From assembly GCA_037074615.1 (NCBI GenBank), contig CM073527.1:10008848-10072847 (forward strand): a DNA stretch of 64,000 nucleotides, in the 5' to 3' direction. Positions 38,193-49,699 of this stretch are shown piece by piece. The position numbers and the translations under genes are program-made. The DNA is from Leucaena leucocephala. Its lineage: Eukaryota; Streptophyta; Magnoliopsida; Fabales; Fabaceae. The notes under the pieces are model-generated. The model saw only the letters and a program-made list of their open reading frames with translations. It was not told where the DNA came from and made no database searches. Numbering within the stretch: position 1 is the stretch's first letter; every line of letters starts with the position of its first letter.

Positions 38193-40095
38193 TGAAACAT
38201 CATTCTTTTCATACATCTTAGGGACCAAATGGTAGCATATGGAACCACTTTTAAGGCTATTGAAGTCAAATTACTCAATCTGGAATTTTACTCTAGCGAG
38301 TACTGTTCACTGTGTAAATTCTGGAGGAGTGACCTGACTTCAAAAAATCATAACTAATTCTACAAAAATTGAAATGGAGTGTTTAAAATTTCTACACGAA
38401 GCTAACATAATTCTCTTTCAGGGAAAAATAACTCATTGACCACGCCTTAAGTAGGTCAATGTCAGTGAATGTCTGAAGTTTACTATTCATTTAGCATTTT
38501 TTCTTGATTCCAGCATTTTGGTCCTAATATTTGCACTCTCCAATCCCTAGCTTTTCTCCATGCTTCTTAAATCCTTCCTCATCTTAAACCTGTGGGATTG
38601 AGATTACATGGAAGGGGATGAGATTTCTAGGGAAATCTCAGTAGCAAATAGAAACCATACAATGTATGCAACTATATGCTTGATGTTACTATGTGTGTAC
38701 TTAATGATCATGCTTGCATAATGATAACATACATGCTTCCATGTCCCTTAATTATAACATATGGCCATAGTATAAGAAGAAATAGAGCATCACTTAATCA
38801 TACATGCCTCATATCATCAAGGTAATAAAATGTCACATAAAACATCCAAGTAGTATAAGCATACAAGTTGGTAAGCTTACTACCTGGCGTGTAGCCTTTC
38901 CTTCCATCTCTTAGCCTTGTCTCAAGGTTGTTTCTTCTCATAAGTTAAAGCCTATATATAGCATAATAATATATTTATTATTATCTAGTATAGCTCTACT
39001 TAACTCATGCTTAACTAGGGGTAATATCATAAATCTGACATTCCCCTGGCTTTCTTTCTACCTTTAGCTACCTTTATTAATAGAGATATTTCTCTATTCT
39101 AACTATTAAGAGCAATCCTCTACTTTATTAGAGCAGGGACTATATAACTTACTTACCTCATTCCTAAGCTCTGCCTAGTTCCCAAGCTCCTTGGACTGCT
39201 CCTGGTTCCGCCAGAACTCCTTCCTTTCTGTCTCTTCCTTCCTTTCTTTCTCTCTTTCTCTTCTTTGTCCATGCTTGGTTGTGGCATGGAATGGGAGGGG
39301 AGTGGCCTATTTATAGGTGAGTGGAGGTGGAATGAATGGCTCAGATCGAATCGTGATGAATGGCCCAGATTATTTAGCTTTCTCAAGAAGCTTTGCCTGC
39401 ATCATCACGATGACATCACCCTCCTCCCTGACTCACCATTATGACATCATCCAAGGACACCTCAGGGGACAACTCAGGGGGTATGTGGCATAATTGGTGG
39501 GGCCCTTGGGATACCTCACCAGCTGGCTTAGCCTCTCCAAAGAATTCTAGAGCCTTTTCTTGGAATGAGCGGCCGAGATTTTGCCATATGTCCCTTTTAT
39601 TTTTTTCTCCCTTTTCTAATCTCATGATATGTGTCCTTAACTTTTCTTCTTTTTCTATAATCATGCCATGTGGCAACTTGTGGGTCCTGTGAGGACACCT
39701 TTCATGCCACCTCATGGTCTAAAGTCATATCTGATCACTTTTCCCAGTTCTATCCTTAACCGGGTAACTTTACTTTATGGAAAAGCACTAAAATATTATT
39801 TTAATGCCTCTTAAACTCCATAATCCTTGGGCCTACGTTTTTGGGCTCTTGGATTGCTATCTTGGGTTTCTAATCAAGCCCAAGCACTCTGGTGGCTCAG
39901 TTCTCAGGAAACACCTCTTACTTCTTCTTTATTCCCACATGGACTTTCACTATTTTCCCTAAATTTTTACTTTCTTGCAGTTTAGTCCCTGAACATCATC
40001 TGTACACTTATGGGACTCCTACATAATAAGGTCTAGTAGCCTGCCTTTTTCAGGCTATAAACTGGGCTTTTAGGCCTAAAAATTGGGATATGACA
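38193..40095 (-). mobile_element. Solo chromovirus LTR, TSD ATAGA
   Basis: On the minus strand it runs from TGTCATATCCC (40095) to GATGTTTCA (38193). The 5-bp duplication ATAGA sits at 38188-38192 and 40096-40100. It shares the AGAAGCC/AAAGCC start block and the GA-rich tract with the LTRs at 53317 and 58692, so it belongs to that subfamily. It entered the leader of the element that starts at 35208. The basic 77-codon frame at 39153-39386 is just the GA-rich tract read as protein. Confidence 0.9.
39151..39316 (-). promoter_or_regulatory. LTR TATA box and putative 5' splice donor (minus)
   Basis: Minus strand TATAAATA starts at 39316; TGAGGTAAGT has its GT at 39156, 160 nt downstream. The GA-rich tract lies between them, explaining why the spacing exceeds the 132 nt of the other subfamily. 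Confidence 0.5.
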
Positions 40096-40127
40096 ATAGA
40101 TAATGGTTGTTCGTAGGTAGAACTCTA

Positions 40128-40910
40128 TTCCCTCAATAAACCAAGGTAATTCCTTTCTTAAGGAAGCAGGTGAGGGAGACCCAGATCTTACATACCTCAT
40201 TAAAGGAGGAATCCTTCCATAGCAAAAAACCAATATTAGTAGGATCCAAACAGTCTTCTAAAGGTTTGAACATGCAGTTCAAAGAGCCAATAGATATAGT
40301 ATATATTTTTGTAGTTTCTCTTAATGATGTTGAGTCAGGTATTTATCCCCAACCAAATTATAATGTTCCTTAAGTAATTCCAGTAGATGAATATGGTAAT
40401 CCATATCCATAACCAATATATCTAGAGCAGTTTATTTTAGATAATGATTATTTCTTAGATTGGGTTTGCTTATACTCAAAGTGTCAACCATGGTATCCAG
40501 TAGTGTTACCACCTTATTATCCAAACCCAAGTCCATATGGTTTTGTTAGCTTACTTTAGTTTGGAATCCCTAGTCCAAGTAGGCCATTAGTTCTGACATT
40601 CTATATTCCTGAAGTGGAGCAAGCAGGACTAAGTAGGGTGTGGCTATGGAAATATCGCCTTTATCAAGAAGGTGTTAATGACTGGATGGGAGTTAAGAAA
40701 GCTATAAAGAGTTAACTGTTAGAGTTGGACAGTGGATTAGATAGAAGCCAGAATCAAGACCAGATAGTATATCTAGACTTTTGGATACAATGTCAAGGCT
40801 TTACTTTTGCTATGAAAATTTAAGTACTAATCTTGATCGAGTATATGCTATACTAGAGTGGGATGAGCTTATGGTGAGTCAGATACTTCCATACACAATG
40901 ATATGACAGT
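40128..40910 (+). pseudogene. Decayed pre-gag reading frame of a chromovirus
   Basis: One frame runs from about 40149 (KEAGEGDPDLTYL, ATG at 40170) to about 40820 with only a few stops, then shifts. It is rich in Tyr, Pro and aromatic residues: SGIYPQPNYNVP, VLPPYYPNPSPYGF, LSRVWLWKYRLYQEG, LDFWIQCQGF. In the shifted frame follows NLDRVYAILEWDEL...ILP. It sits between PBS and gag (41290). The minus-strand element has a similar C-terminal motif at 52383-52613, and 45719-46182 shares the PIDI and GDP motifs. I do not recognise a known domain. Gag in such elements is normally the first protein, so this extra frame is unusual; its function is unknown. Confidence 0.55.
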
Positions 40911-41289
40911 CAAATTTTAGGGAGTACATTGAGCACAACTCTCCAAGAAATATCTAGGAATGGATCCACAGCATAAAGCAATATGTTTGGTTGGTCCTTC
41001 CTAAAAAGAGGACCTGAGTTAGAAGGTCAATGCTTGTTTAGGAGTATAGGTAAAATGAGACCTAGGTTGCTTGATGTATATTATATTATGATGATATACT
41101 CTATACCTTTTGTAGGAAACAGTTGACTATGGCTTGCATATGTATGTATGTGATATGTGAATATGGTTTACTAATATGCATGAATATTATTCTACTGTAT
41201 GTATATATGTTTGATAATAAATAGATGAAAGTTATTATATATAGATTTGATTGTGTTTCCTCGAATATAGGCTAGAGGAAATAGCGACA

Positions 41290-41790
41290 ATGGTTAACAC
41301 CCATAGAATAGTTAGACCTCAAGTTACAGAGCCCCATAATGATGGAACTAGCAACCAAGTAGACCCTATGCAAAATTATTATGGATAGGATAGAGCAACA
41401 ACAACAGGTAATGGATGAAATATGAGAGACGCAAGTATGTCAGGAGCATGAAAGAAATGCCACTGTAACAGCAGCAGTGATAGTAGCTATTACTAATATA
41501 TGATGAACAAAAGAAGGAGTCTTTGAAGAACCACAGTCTGGCCAAGGATAGACTGGAACTAGATCAGATACACAATAGGGGTCTACAGTGGAGCAAAAAA
41601 ATGTACAGACATGGATAGAATGATTCTACAGGAACAATCCACCTATATTTGAGGGAGCCTTTGATGTTCAAACTGTAGAGGATTGGGTGAATCGTTTAGA
41701 GAAAATTTTGAAGGCTCTCAATTGTCCTTCAGAGCAAAATGGCACAAATGAATTGAATTAACATTCATACTCTACTGTTATTGCCATAAG
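41290..41790 (+). pseudogene. chromovirus gag remnant
   Basis: Starts MVNTHRIVRPQV; after a frameshift it reads MDRIEQQQQVMDEI and ATVTAAV, matching ILERLEQQQKMIEEI and VAIAVVAM of the minus-strand gag at 52105. Further on comes NNPPIFEGAFDVQTVEDWV and RLEKILKALNCP, the conserved start of the capsid domain. Stops and frameshifts break it, and the rest of gag is not recognisable after about 41790. Confidence 0.75.
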
Positions 41791-42840
41791 AACAATTATA
41801 TATTTGAATTGTATGTCTGGCTAGCATATTCTATGTTACTCTAGACGTGACATGTTACACTTGTATGGTATAAAAATGATTATTATCCTGATAAGACAAA
41901 TATGAGTGGAATGGAACAGATAGCAGTAAGGGAAAAAATAGATAAAATAGTTAGTCTTGCTTAATTCCATGGAATTAGGATTGAGTTTAAGATCAAAAAT
42001 AAGAGCTTGTTACAAAATGAGAACAATTGGTTAAACAAAGAGTTAAAGTAAAGAAATTGCTAGAATGTTAAATTAGAAAGATATTAGAGGCATACCTATA
42101 GACATATGATTATAGTACTCAAGACAAATTCTTTTAATAGAAATATGACATATAAATGATGTCCCATGAACATGAAATGATTATGAAAGTAAGGGTACGG
42201 CTTTGAAAAAGAGTAGCGACTATGCAATAAATGATATTACTCATGGAATAGAACCAGATGTTCTTGTGTTAGAATCATTTTAAAGAGATGGACAGTGTAA
42301 CTCATGATAGAGCCGTGTATACCATATGAGATGAGAAAATTTTTTAGTAGCTCTGTGCAGAGCCATAAAAGAGAAGGATGTTATGAAAAACTCTGCTAAT
42401 ATTGAGAGAGAGTTATAGAAAGAAAATAAAGTTATGATTAAAAAGATGGAAATGATATGAGGAACTCCTGAATGATAAAGGAAATGAGTAAAGTCTAGAT
42501 AGATAATAGTAGTTTTAAAAGACTGTCTTGGACAACTATCAGTTCAGTTATCAATAAGTCAAAGTGGTTATCCTTATGACTTGGTCTGTTGGTTTTAAAT
42601 CTTCTAGAAAATTGTGATATGTTTTTAACATGGTCATCACTGAGACATTATTTCAGGATTTGGTAAATCCTAAAGAAGGTTTAGGGCAATTATGGGTGAT
42701 TCCAAATTAACCTAGCTTGAGGGAAAGAGGAAGGTGAACCATGGAAATTGGTGACAACACAATATTTCTATATGAAGATAATTACTAAGGATGAGCTTAA
42801 GGCATAAAACCCTTACAAGTTGATTAACTCATATAGAGAG
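41791..42840 (+). mobile_element. Decayed chromovirus interior
   Basis: No intact domain. The part from about 42180 is collinear with 56550-57240 and 28150-28570 (GGAAATGAGTAAAGTC, then a block ending ACAAGTTGATTAACTCATA). It ends at AGAGAG, where another LTR enters; the related interiors continue with AGAGAGAGTACCCATG. Confidence 0.55.
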
Positions 42841-45576
42841 TGTCACATCCTACTTTTTCCCTATATGTATAATACTGATAGTGGAAAGAGGTTTGAAAAG
42901 GATTGTGATGATGAATAGAAAGGAAAAATAATGATTAGAAAAAGGTATAAATATGAGAGACTAAAATGAAAAGTTTAAAAGTTATATGGTGCAAAGTGTA
43001 ATTTTCAAAAGTTTAAGGGTAAAATAGTAATTATTGAAAGTTTAGCCAAAAAGGGCAAAGTTGTGTCAATAAGCCAGAGATAAATGAAGGGTATTTTGGT
43101 CATTTGAATAAGGTTAGACAGTGAAGGAGAGGTCCCAAAATAGTTGACCAAGGTCAGGGAATACTTTGATTAAGTGTGAAAAGACAATAATGACCTCTGA
43201 CAAATTAAAGTGAAATCAGACACCGAAAAAGGGTCTTAAAGAAATATAGGAAATTTTTATCCGAGCTTCTAGGTCTCAAAAAATTATGAGACTTTGCAGG
43301 GGATTATTTTATATTAGAATGATTTTCTAAAATTTTAGAATCATTAAAAGAGGTGTCTAACATTTATTTTAAAATCAGGATATTTTAAGAATATCGGTAT
43401 AAGGAAAGTGCCTTGAGATTTGTGTCAATTAGCTATTGGACCCAAGGAAGGCCTAGGGCAGTCTAACATTTCATCCTAGGGCATCCCAATAAGTCCCAAA
43501 AGTTTTCTGGTAGCCCAAGTCCAATAATGAATAATTTTTGAATTTTTGAAAAAGAAAAGAAAAAGGAATAAAGTGAGAATTAGGGTTTGGACATGGTGAG
43601 ACCCACACACCCTCACACATGGCGTCCAACACAAGGGGAGGTGAAGTTGTCTTGGTGGGTAAGTTTTATGTAAGAGAAATTATGAGCCATTAGATTAAAT
43701 AGTGCACAAAGTGATCTTGGCCATCCATTTTCCATGAGATTTTTCTATAAATACCTCAACATTTCATCTTCAAAACTATGGCATGAGAACCCTTGGGGAA
43801 CCTCTTGCAAAATAAATATTTAAGCCAAGACAAAGAAGAATCCCATATCCAAAGTTCAAGCAAGCTAGGGATTAAAGGTAAGCAATCTATCCTTGCTTAT
43901 TTTCCTCTAATTTGGGAGCTAGAACTTAGGGTTTTCATGGAAGAAAGTTGAGTTTTCTTTAAGCTTTATGTGCTGCCCAAAATCTTAGATGAAAGAAGAA
44001 AGAAGAAATTAAATTCAAAGAGATGTGATTGAAGCTTAAACAAGCTAGTTAGGTGATTGGTTGTTGAATCAAGTTGATATTCTTGACTTTGCCATGGTTG
44101 AACCATTTTGGTATGCACTGTTCATTATATAAGGAGATGGAAATTTAATAATGTAATTCTTCCATTGAATTTATATGATAATTTTGTGTATGATTGGATA
44201 GATTTTAAACCTTGGAAGTATTAGAATTCTAAGTTATAGGTTTTGAAATTCTTCTATATTTTAGTTCACTCGTATGAACAGTGATTGGAGTTTCATGATT
44301 TTGATGTTTCCAATGGTTTACAAATGAAAAGTTGTGTGGAAGCATTGGAATCAAAATGAGAATTTTTGAAAGACTATGTACACTTTTTAGTTCTATCCAG
44401 CAGGCCATGAAGGAGCTATAATTTCATGATTCTAAATTCGTAAATGGATTTAAAAGATGTAATTGTGTAGGGTAAAGTCAAGACATCAATTGATTCAAAG
44501 ACCAAGTCCATTTGTTAAGATTAAGGAAAGTTAATATAGTTAAATGAGCTCAATATTCAAGAGGAAGTTGATTGTAATTGATGAATGATTATGTGATGTT
44601 AGGATTTGATTGTGGACTCCAAAGATGCAGCCACACATCCAAGAGGAGTAAGAAGAAAGAGGCAAGGTTAGAGTGAAAGAAATCAAGTAAGTGAGGTAGT
44701 AAATTTATCCTAAACATGTATGTATTGAATGTTATGCTTGGTTATGCTATGGCTTGGTTGAATCGTGTTGCATATATATGTATGATTGAAGCTTTGTTTC
44801 TATGATTACTTTGACCAATAGTATTTCATATGTTACATGGAAGCATGCAAATTACACAATGTTCGCACTTTCACAAGCAAGTACAAGTATTTACATTAAT
44901 GCATGTATTGTTTAGTACCGTTCGCTACTGAGATTTCCCCAAAAATCTCACCCCCTTCATGTAATCCCAACCCTAGCAAGTTTATGAATGATGAAAGAGG
45001 ATGATGAAGCATGAAGAGGAGCTAGGGATTGGATAGTATAAATGTTATGTGAAGAATTGTTATATGTAATGTTGCTATATGACCAATATAAGTAGTGATG
45101 GTCGTGATATAATGAAAAATAGTAAATAATGAGATAAATGTATTAACTTTTATAGACATTTAGTTAACATTCCAAGCTTTGTTTTGACACCAAGAACGCC
45201 TTATTTCGATATCTGTACAAAGAGAATGGATTTTTCAAAGTAAGGGACCAGAATCTGTTTTTAGAATTTTTGACTAAATGAACAGTAATCTTTGACGGAT
45301 AAACTGTATTAATTGACTAAGCATTTGGTCTGGAAATTATTTTTCTCTTCAATTTTAAGATGATATCTTCACTTATCTTTTTGAACCACTTCATTTCAAT
45401 TTTTCTAGAATTAATTATGATTTTTCAAAGTTAATTGCCTAATCTGGAAATACCATATGAACAGTAACTCGAGAAGAGTCAAATTCTAGATTTACCTAAT
45501 GGACTTTCAAGGTCTTATAAGTGGGTATAAATGCTACTGAATGGTCCCTAAGACGTACGATAGTAAGGATATTTCA
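42841..45576 (+). mobile_element. chromovirus LTR inserted in an older interior
   Basis: Runs from TGTCACATCC to GGATATTTCA (2.74 kb) and is followed by a PBS, so it is a 5' LTR. Family landmarks: TATA 43746, donor 43878, TTCGCTACTGAGATTTCC (44929) and AATACCATATGAACAGTAA (45448). Its 3' partner is missing: the interior stops near 46182 where another LTR begins. Confidence 0.8.
43746..43883 (+). promoter_or_regulatory. LTR TATA box and putative 5' splice donor
   Basis: TATAAATACC at 43746; TAAAGGTAAGC with GT at 43878, 132 nt downstream, in an LTR inserted independently of the other copies. Confidence 0.55.
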
Positions 45577-45579
45577 TTT

Positions 45580-45591
45580 TGGTATCAAAGC
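45580..45591 (+). other. Primer-binding site, tRNA-Met type
   Basis: TGGTATCAAAGC, four bases after the LTR end, with one change from TGGTATCAGAGC. Confidence 0.8.
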
Positions 45592-45718
45592 TAAGATTTT
45601 TGGTATAATATAAGATAGTTCCCATACCCTAACTCTAAATAGTAAGTGCTTTGTTAAGTTAAGGTATATGTTGGGATAGTTTGCATTGCTTATTTAAGCA
45701 AATATTGCAAAAGTAGAT

Positions 45719-46182
45719 ATGGGATTTCATAAAGTTAAGTCAGAGTCTTCAGTTAATAAGGGAGACCCCCAGCCAGTAGTCATATATGAAGATGATATAC
45801 ATCCAGATTATAATCCTCTTTCAGACAATAAAGAGAGTTTAGAAAGTAGTATAGAGGATCAATCAGGAAGATCTACAGTAGAATATCCCATAGATATTTT
45901 TGTAGATTCAAGCCTGTAGTCTGTAAGTTATGTAGAGATTTAGCCTAATGTTGTGCATGCACTAGATGATGTTATACCAGATGATATTGAGTCTAGTGAC
46001 TCTATATAGTATGAATTTGTGGGAGTACCCTCTAACCTTGATGTAAGCTCTATTCCTCCTATGAGAGGAAAAATTACGGCTTAGGAAGCTGAAAACTAGT
46101 ACTGAATTATAGGTAGACTAGATCTTATTCCTACTCCATCAGAGTTTGAGGATATATTTGATATAAGTAATATACAATAGTC
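45719..46182 (+). pseudogene. Pre-gag reading frame of a chromovirus, truncated
   Basis: The frame opens 130 bases after the PBS with MGFHKVKSESSVNKGDPQP. A 66-codon open stretch is followed by the same frame carrying several stops to 46182. It is acidic and Pro/Ser-rich: VVIYEDDIHPDYNPL, EYPIDIFVDSSL, DDVIPDDIESSDS, PTPSEFEDIFDIS. GDP and PIDI motifs are shared with 40128-40910. No known domain is recognised. It is cut off by the LTR part that begins at about 46183, and no gag follows. Confidence 0.5.
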
Positions 46183-47268
46183 CTTTAATTATTAAATAAA
46201 GTTAGGACTTTATCGGTTTTGGAAAATGGAAGTGAATTATTAAGTTAGGTTCAAAGCTGAATTGGTATAGATTGTAACAAGTGTATTATTCTACCATGAT
46301 TAGGCTTTGAAGTTTGTGAAAGAGGATACTAGAAGACCAAGAAAGAAAAGGTTAAGGGAGAGCTATTCCAAGGTAGTAAACTTACCTAACTTGTATGCTT
46401 TGCTTGCTTGGATGTTTTATGTGTTGGATGTTTACTTTGATGATGTGAAACATGTATGATTGAATAATGCTCTATTTCTTTTTATGCTATAGCCATATGT
46501 TATAATTTAAGGAACACGGAAGCATGTAAAGATATCATTATGCAAGCATGTTCATTAAGCACACACATATTAACATCCAGCATTGAGTTGCATATACTGT
46601 TTGGTTTTCATTTACTACTGAGATTTTTCCCAAAATCTCACCCCTTCCATTATACAAACATCTCAATAGGGTCATCTTATGGAAGTAAGGAAGTAAAATG
46701 AAGAAGTTATGATGCATAGATACTTTGTTGTATGAGACTTTTTATGAAAATATGTAATGTGTATATTAAGTACTTATTTCAGTGGTTATGTTTGATTGAG
46801 ACTTAGAAAAAATAGTTAGCCTTTGAATAAATGTATGAGACTTTATAGTATGAAAATAGACATGTTGAACTTAATTTTAGTACCAAGAACACCTTATTCT
46901 GATATTTGTACAAAGAGAACAAATTTTTTAAAGTTAGGGAACCAAATCTGAAAACTGTGAAACTGACCAAATGAATAGTAATTTTCCACGCCAATACTGT
47001 ATTAATTGGTATAGAGTTTGGTCATATTCATATTTTTCCTTTAAAGAGGCTTATGTCACCTTCATATAGCAACTTCAACCACTTCATTTAGATTTTTCTA
47101 GAGTTAGTTATCAATTTTTGAAGTTAAATCACTTGTCTAGAGTTTTGTCAAATGAACAATAACTCACAGACAAAAATTCCAAATTGTGTACATTGACTTC
47201 ATTGATCATATAATTGGTTCTAGATACTACTGTTTGGTCCCTAAGATATAAGAAAGTAAGGTGTTACA
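46183..47268 (+). mobile_element. 3' part of the 3' LTR of the second plus-strand chromovirus
   Basis: Collinear with 37005-38089 of the 5' LTR and ends GGTGTTACA. The upstream two thirds of the LTR are missing; the junction with the leader frame at about 46180 is a deletion or recombination point. Confidence 0.8.
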
Positions 47269-48265
47269 AACAGCATGTCCAGCAGCAACATCAAGAGAGA
47301 AATGCCATGAAAACCTCTTAAAACCAATAGCAAACTTGCCAAAACAAAGTCCAAGATTAAATGAACTAATTACCTTTCTTGTTGTTCCAAGGTGTATGCT
47401 TCTTTCTTGCTTCAAAGTAAATTCTAGTAAAGGTTCCCTAAGGTTTCTAAGTTGTTGAACAAGTCTGAATATGGGGGGTATTTATAGAAAAAGTTAGGTG
47501 GAAATGGAAGGCCAAGATTTGTTTGGTTACTATTTGATCTAATGGTCTATAATCCACCTTCCATCAAACTTACCCTAGAAGCCTCATTAATGACATCATC
47601 CATGACATCATTTAGGGCTATATTTGGCTCAAGAAAAGTAGAAATACTTATAGGAAAAATTCTAGTCCAGTTTAGTACTAATCTAGGCAATTTCACAAAA
47701 ACCAAACTATTTTATATTCTCAGTTTTTATAATATTCCAGAATATGTATTTTGTCATGAAAACCAGTGTTTAGGTTTTTTCTACCATTGACATTGTTAGA
47801 CTGAATATTTATCTACCAACTATGACTTGAGAAATGACCAAAATACCCTTAGTGCACTTTCTTGCACTATATTAACCCTAAAGGCATAATTGTCATTTCA
47901 TACCTCTTTATACTTCATCAGGGCATATACTAACTCTAACTAATCACCCCTTCACTTGCTTGGACATTTTTTACCTATCCCAAATGACCAAAATGCCCTC
48001 CATCCATCTCTTGTTCATTATTACAACATAGGGGCATTTTCATAATTTCGCACTTTTTTTGGATTCCTCTTGACACTGGCCCATTTGACTATTCAAATAT
48101 CTTATTGGGCCTTTTGGACACCATTTTAGGTGTCTATATGGATCCAATACCTCTATGGCTCAATTCCTAAGAAACTTCACCTGAAGGTATTTAAAGGGTG
48201 TATAATTCTACTGTAAATTCTATTAAAAATTCTACATAACTCCTTTTTGAGCTCTATCAGTTCTA
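47269..48265 (-). mobile_element. Old minus-strand chromovirus LTR (piece 3 of 3), fused to integrase
   Basis: The minus strand from about 48265 reads family blocks AAAAAGGAGTTATGTAG, AAATTCTACAGTAGAATT-like text, GGGCATTTTGGTCATTTGG and TATAAATACCCCCC (TATA from 47486; donor AAAGGTAATT at 47373). The first ~450 bases of the LTR are missing: integrase sequence runs straight into mid-LTR. It continues at 35207 on the far side of the 12-kb insertion. Confidence 0.75.
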
Positions 48266-49100
48266 TAACTAATATTATATGCAAATTCTATTAATGGTAG
48301 ATGGACATCCCAAGTCCCTTTAAAATCCAAAACACAAGCTCTTAACATATCTTCTAGTGTTTGGATTATTCTCTCAGACTAACCATCTGTCTGAGGATGA
48401 TAAACTGTGCTAAACATGAGAGTAATGTCCATTTCTATATGCAAATCTCTCCAAAAATTAGATGTAAATATAGGGTCTCTATCAAATATGATACTACTTG
48501 GGAAACCATATAGTCTAGCAATCTCCTTTATATACAACCTCACCAGCTTTTCCAAAGAATCTTTCTTATTTATGGCCAGAAAATGAGATGACTTTGTCAA
48601 TCAATCAATTACTACATATTTGCATCATGCTTAACTGATGTCATGGGTAGTCCTTCAATAAAATCTATGACAATAATGTCCTATTTCTACTCAAGAATAT
48701 CGAGAGGTTGTAACTTTACTACTATCTTTTGATGTTCAATTTTTACTTTTTGGCATGTCAAGCATTTGGATACATAAGCCACAACATCCTTCTTTAATCC
48801 AAGCCACTAAAAATAAACTTTTAACATCATGATGCATCGTGGTCATACATGGATGTATTGTATATTGACTTTTATGTGCTTCATCTAAAATTTTCTCTCT
48901 TAATCCCATGACATTAGGGATATATGATCTTTCCCTAAACTGTAGGACCTCATCTGAAGAGATCTCAAAATTTTTTGTTTCTCCTCTTTCTAACTTATCT
49001 TTAAAAATTGCTGCGAGCTTATCCTGCTTCTGAGCTTCTTTTATCTCATCCTTAATGAAAGCTCAGACTTGTACTCCTCCATAAAGATTCTCTATGATCT
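48266..49100 (-). pseudogene. chromovirus integrase remnant
   Basis: Reading the minus strand, the zinc domain comes first (SQYTIHP, MHHD, then C..C at about 48860-48740). The catalytic core is at 48600-48379 (TKSSHFLAI, RLYGFPSSIIFDRDPIFTSNFW, VYHPQTDG), followed after a stop by RIIQTLEDMLRACVLDF and LIEFAYN. Stops and frameshifts are present. The C-terminal part, where a chromodomain would be, is deleted at the junction with the LTR, so the chromovirus call rests on RT and integrase similarity and LTR type. Confidence 0.85.
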
Positions 49101-49169
49101 ACATCTGTTATAAGGGACTCCAATCTCTGACATCTTCTACTAGTTTTAATTCTTTAATCATCATATTTG

Positions 49170-49560
49170 TCACCTAAGCCACCTTCCTGCTTAAGGCATC
49201 AACTACAACATTTGCCTTTCCTGGATAGTATTTAATTTAAAAATCATAATCTTTCAGTAATTCTGTCTATCTACGTTGTCTCATATTCAATTCTTTTTGG
49301 TCATGCATATACTTTAGACTCTTGTGGTCATAGTGCAATTCTATAGTAGCTCCATACAAATAATGCCTCTAAATCTTGAAAGCATAGACTACCGCTGTAA
49401 GTTCCAGATCATGAGTGGGATAATTCTCTTCATGCAGCTTTAATTGTCATAGGCTACTAATTTGCTGCATTAAGACACATCCTAACCCTACTTACTAGAA
49501 TCAATATAGACCACATAGGTTTGGGTAGGATTTGGAATAATCAGCACAGGAGTAGTGGTT
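49170..49560 (-). pseudogene. chromovirus RNase H remnant
   Basis: The minus strand reads NYPTHDLELTAVVYAFK (conserved Glu region), RHYLYGATIELHYDHKSLKY, ELNMRQRR..ELLKDYDF and PGKANVVVDALSRK, the standard order for a Ty3 RNase H followed by the tether. Stops replace a Trp or Gln codon in several places. Confidence 0.85.
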
Positions 49561-49699
49561 AACTTCTATTTCAATTCTTGAAAACTAGCCTCGCACTTCT
49601 CATCCTACTTAAAAGGCTGATTCTTTCTGGTCAACTTAGTCAATGGTAGAGCAATTCGAGAAAAATCCTTAAAAAATCTTCTATAATACCTTGCTAAGC

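Noticed and set aside
39153..39386. Basic KKGRKRQKGR-containing frame in the solo LTR
   Set aside because: It is the GA-rich tract of the LTR translated; the same tract in sister LTRs is not open.
39441..39692. 83-codon plus-strand frame and overlapping minus frame 39416-39715
   Set aside because: Both fall within the solo LTR and have no counterpart open in 58692-61294.
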